From Hyphomicrobiaceae bacterium (GTDB lineage: Bacteria; Pseudomonadota; Alphaproteobacteria; Rhizobiales; Ancalomicrobiaceae): a stretch of 64,000 nt of DNA. Made by a program: the position numbers and the translations under genes. The stretch's first letter is position 1. Every line of letters begins with the position of its first letter. The stretch lies in NCBI GenBank assembly GCA_016793065.1, contig JAEULV010000140.1:1-64000 (forward strand), written 5' to 3'. The notes beneath the pieces are model-generated. The model saw only the letters and a program-made list of their open reading frames with translations, was not told the origin of the DNA and did no database searches. Shown one piece after another: positions 61,645-64,000 of this stretch.

Positions 61645-62346
61645 CTACCGGTCGGGATCGCCGATCAGTTTGCCGGAATAGATCACCGGCCCTGTCGGCG
61701 CCCCGGTCGGCGAGCCGCCGATCGGCTCGACGCTGATCGCCAGGATGGCGCCATTGGCGATCTCGGTCTTGACCGCGCGCCGCGTCAGCGCCTTGGCGTC
61801 GATGACGCCCAGCGATTTCGGCGCCGCCTTCGCCGCCACGTACCACAACTCGAAGTCCCGGTTCTCCGGCTTTTCCGTTGCCACCGGCCGGACGCTGACG
61901 GTGCCCGAGGCGAGATCGACCCGCACGATCAGCGCCGGCTCGGTCACATCGCGGTTGATCACCGCCACCAGTGAATTCGACAGTGCCGCCGGCCGCAGCG
62001 TCCGGTCGATGGCAATGCCGGCCATGCCGCCCAGCACCACCAGCAGGCCGGCGCCAAACGCCCAGCCGCGGTTGATCCGGGGGCGGGCGGTTGCCTGAGG
62101 CTTGCCGAAGCCGCTGCTCTTGGTCGTCGCGATCGCCGCCGCGATCCGTTCGAACAGCTCCGGCGACGGCGTCGCCTCGGCCTCTTGTTCCGACAGCGCG
62201 CCGAGCCGCGCCTCCCAGGCGATGATCTCCCGGTCGAGCCCGATGTCATCGGCCCGCGCCGCCTCGACCCGCCGGCGGTCCGCCAGGGAGAGGGTGCCGA
62301 GCACATATTCGCCGGCAAGCGCAGTGCGGTCCTCGTCGGTCATCAT
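61645..62346 (-). CDS. Anti-sigma factor, RskA type
   Basis: 233 residues. N-terminal anti-sigma part (DEDRTALAGEYVLGTLSLAD, DREIIAWEARLGALSEQEAE) is followed by one membrane helix (GWAFGAGLLVVLGGMAGIAI) and a periplasmic RskA-like domain (ELWYVAAKAAPKSLGVIDAK). Zinc-binding His/Cys residues of the ZAS type are lacking. Its ATG overlaps the stop of the sigma factor gene (ATGATGA), typical of a coupled sigma/anti-sigma pair. It should hold the sigma factor at the membrane until a periplasmic signal arrives. Confidence 0.88.
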   Translation of the reverse strand: MMTDEDRTALAGEYVLGTLSLADRRRVEAARADDIGLDREIIAWEARLGALSEQEAEATPSPELFERIAAAIATTKSSGFGKPQATARPRINRGWAFGAGLLVVLGGMAGIAIDRTLRPAALSNSLVAVINRDVTEPALIVRVDLASGTVSVRPVATEKPENRDFELWYVAAKAAPKSLGVIDAKALTRRAVKTEIANGAILAISVEPIGGSPTGAPTGPVIYSGKLIGDPDR

Positions 62347-62891
62347 CGTCCCAAGCAGGCCTTCAAACTGTTCAGCCCCCGGTGCAGCCAGGTCTTGATC
62401 GTCCCGACCGGGCGGTCGAACCGCTCGCTCAGGTCCTCGCGCGAATAGCCCTCGTAATAGGCGAGCAGCACGCAGTTGCGCTGCATCGGCTCGAGCGATT
62501 CGAGACAGCGCCGCAACGCCTGCAACTGCCACGGCGCCGGCGCCTCGACCGGATCGGCGATCCGGTCAAGCGGGTCGCCCTCCGCGTCGGTCCAGCTCAC
62601 CGGTCGGATCCGCCCTGCCTTCCGCAATTCGTCCAGCGCCACATTGCGCACGATCGCCGCCGCCCAGGCGATCGGGCTCGCCGAAGTCGGATCGAAGCTG
62701 CTGGCATATTTCCAGATGCGGACATAACCTTGTTGCAGGATATCCTCGGCGATACCCCTGTCCTTCGCAATACCGAGCGCCACGCCGAAAAGTTTCGTGC
62801 TGGTGCGCTGATAGAACTCCCCGAACGCACGCTTGTCCCCACCGGCGCAAAGCGCCAGCAGCTGTTCGAGCGTGGGCAGGGCATCAGCCAT
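62343..62891 (-). CDS. ECF RNA polymerase sigma factor (SigK-like)
   Basis: 182 residues. Region 2 runs from residue about 18 (DKRAFGEFYQRTSTKLFGVA, DILQQGYVRIWKYASSFDPT, PIAWAAAIVRNVALDELRKA) and region 4 from about 125 (LESLEPMQRNCVLLAYYEGY, RFDRPVGTIKTWLHRGLNSL). Together with the overlapping RskA-type anti-sigma gene it forms a SigK/RskA-like ECF module. Such factors commonly activate their own promoter, which would lie upstream of 62891. Target genes are unknown. Confidence 0.92.
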   Translation of the reverse strand: MADALPTLEQLLALCAGGDKRAFGEFYQRTSTKLFGVALGIAKDRGIAEDILQQGYVRIWKYASSFDPTSASPIAWAAAIVRNVALDELRKAGRIRPVSWTDAEGDPLDRIADPVEAPAPWQLQALRRCLESLEPMQRNCVLLAYYEGYSREDLSERFDRPVGTIKTWLHRGLNSLKACLGR

Positions 62892-63238
62892 TCCGGTCCA
62901 TTCATCGCAAGCATGATCGATGCCGATGTTACGACGGTTTTGCCGAAACAGGATCAGCCAATTTCAACATTTAACGCCACCGCCTCGCACCATCGGATCC
63001 CGGATGCCGCAAGCGGCCCGCGCCGCCTTGCCGGACGTCGTCGCCGTCACCGGTTGTGCTTGACAACAGCCAGCCGGCAAACCACATATTGAAGACCCAT
63101 AAAGAGCATTTTGAGCCGGCTTCACCTGATAATTGGCCCGCTTATGTGGATGGGGGATCGGTCAGGCGATCCAGTCGCAGGACACTTCGGGTGGTCTCCG
63201 AACCCGACGCGCTAAGGAGACGCTGCTACTGCGGATAT
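62892..63238. other. Intergenic region, 347 bp
   Basis: Contains the presumed promoter of the sigma/anti-sigma pair near 62892-62970. The remainder, AT-richer around 63070-63150, shows no gene or clear repeat. Confidence 0.4.
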
Positions 63239-63664
63239 TCAGCGCACGGTGCCAACCTTGGTGCCGTGCGTTTTCGTTCCGGCAAAGGCCGTCACGATCG
63301 ACCAGATGTGCCCCTCGCGCCGATGCACCGATTGCAGGATCGCGGTGCCTGATCTGGCTCTGACAACGGCGATCTTGGTCGTCCGATTGAACCCGCCCTC
63401 GAAGAACACGGGCGATCCGACCTGAATGATCCTTGCGACGAACTGCGGCACGTCTTCGAAGCGGCCAAACCCCAACCTCGCCATTTCCAGTTCATGCTCG
63501 ATCCAGATGTGTTGAGCCCCGAAGCCCTTGTTTGGCCCCAGATGCGTCCCTCGCAACAGGTAGATCAACCCCGCCGGGATCACCACGCCGCGCGTCGCCA
63601 TCTCGGGAATTTCGCCGAAATGGGAGCGGCCGGATGGATGCGGGATGCAGTTCGTTTTGCTCAT
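63239..63664 (-). CDS. Unrecognised small protein, possible nuclease-toxin fold
   Basis: 141 residues from ATG 63664. No signal peptide. The middle reads FGAQHIWIEHELEMARLGFG, followed by VPQFVARIIQVGSPVFFEGG and IAVVRARSGTAILQSVHRRE, then HIWSIVTAFAGTKTHGTKVG. The alternating strands with an early His and a late HIWSIVTAF segment recall barnase/EndoU/ColicinE5-like nucleases (PBECR, MuF C-terminal), but this is only a resemblance. Its DNA is less GC-rich than its neighbours, so it may be horizontally acquired. No antitoxin-like gene is seen next to it. Confidence 0.55.
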   Translation of the reverse strand: MSKTNCIPHPSGRSHFGEIPEMATRGVVIPAGLIYLLRGTHLGPNKGFGAQHIWIEHELEMARLGFGRFEDVPQFVARIIQVGSPVFFEGGFNRTTKIAVVRARSGTAILQSVHRREGHIWSIVTAFAGTKTHGTKVGTVR

Positions 63665-63798
63665 CGCCTAGACGTAGCGACGGTAAAATACAACGTAAAC
63701 ACTAAATATAGTGATCAGGGGTTTTCGTTCACGCTCATTTGCATCGCGAATGTGCGGCCTTGGGATCGCCCGATGTCGCCCCCGCCGGCAGCCGCGTC

Positions 63799-63999
63799 TC
63801 ACCCCGCCAGGTCATCCGGGCGGTCCGGCTCCCAGCGCAGCAGGATCGAATCGTCCTTTGGGTTGGCCCAGAACTGCCGCAGGATCGCGATGATGATCGT
63901 GAGTTCGCCGCCGAGACCGGCGAGGCGCTGGCCGCCGCGATGCCGCAGCCGATGCAGCCGACAGCGGGCGATGAGGTCGCCGCGCTCGGCGGCGCGCTG
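63799..63999 (-). CDS. C-terminal end of an unidentified protein, cut by the window
   Basis: On the minus strand a frame is open from the window edge to a TGA at 63801-63799. The last residues (AGLGGELTIIIAILRQFWAN, then PKDDSILLRWEPDRPDDLAG) look like real protein, with a hydrophobic helix and an acidic tail. Too little is visible to name a family. Confidence 0.4.
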   Translation of the reverse strand, partial: QRAAERGDLIARCRLHRLRHRGGQRLAGLGGELTIIIAILRQFWANPKDDSILLRWEPDRPDDLAG

Positions 64000-64000
64000 G

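Overview
The window is about 64 kb of very GC-rich DNA, densely packed with genes. It looks like the chromosome of an alphaproteobacterium, most likely a Hyphomicrobiales (Rhizobiales) member. The main argument is gene order: a FeuN-like gene, feuP, feuQ, then the ccmI-E-F-H (cycHJKL) cytochrome c maturation operon, degP, a second OmpR-type two-component pair and glnE, which resembles the order known in Rhizobium and Sinorhizobium. A gene-transfer-agent (GTA) cluster of the Rhodobacter capsulatus type and a split methylmalonyl-CoA mutase fit the same class. No rRNA, tRNA, CRISPR array or integrase was seen.

Layout. 1-5.1 kb: end of a haloacid dehalogenase gene, a TfoX C-terminal-domain protein, an M20 peptidase, a HerA-like DUF853 ATPase, a small helical protein and a LuxR-type regulator. 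5.1-10.3 kb: an AT-rich gap, the two subunits of methylmalonyl-CoA mutase, and a GC-rich intergenic array of palindromes. 10.3-21.4 kb: a minus-strand block of six envelope or secreted proteins (TPR, CHAT protease-like, CHASE2 membrane protein, FecR/SH3-like protein, caspase-like protease, trypsin zymogen), with a divergent secreted protein beside it. 21.4-23.8 kb: cysE, a crotonase-fold protein and a small membrane protein.

24.1-41.0 kb: a nearly complete GTA-like cluster in canonical order: small terminase, large terminase, portal, prohead protease, capsid, connector, closure, DUF3168, tail tube, gp10, chaperone, tape measure, DUF2460, DUF2163, NlpC/P60, TIM-barrel tail protein and DUF2793 fibre. 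Its large terminase is split by a 20-bp tandem duplication that shifts the reading frame. A reverse-oriented YdcH/DUF465 gene sits inside the cluster.

41.2-57.7 kb: feuN-like/feuP/feuQ, a glycine-zipper lipoprotein, an unrecognised helical protein, ccmIEFH, degP, a response regulator/kinase pair, a MITE-like palindromic element and glnE. 58-64 kb: an EF-hand protein, a PEGA-like lipoprotein, an orphan hydrogenase-large-subunit-like (HupK-like) protein, an ECF sigma/anti-sigma pair, an unrecognised small protein and the end of another gene.

The best candidate for an undescribed system is the 10.3-20.3 kb block. Three protease types (CHAT, caspase, trypsin) all carry apparent export signals. 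They are encoded with a TPR protein and a CHASE2 sensor that has no cytoplasmic output domain. The trypsin looks like a zymogen with a Lys-Val-Val-Gly-Gly activation site, so a periplasmic proteolytic cascade is a reasonable, testable hypothesis.
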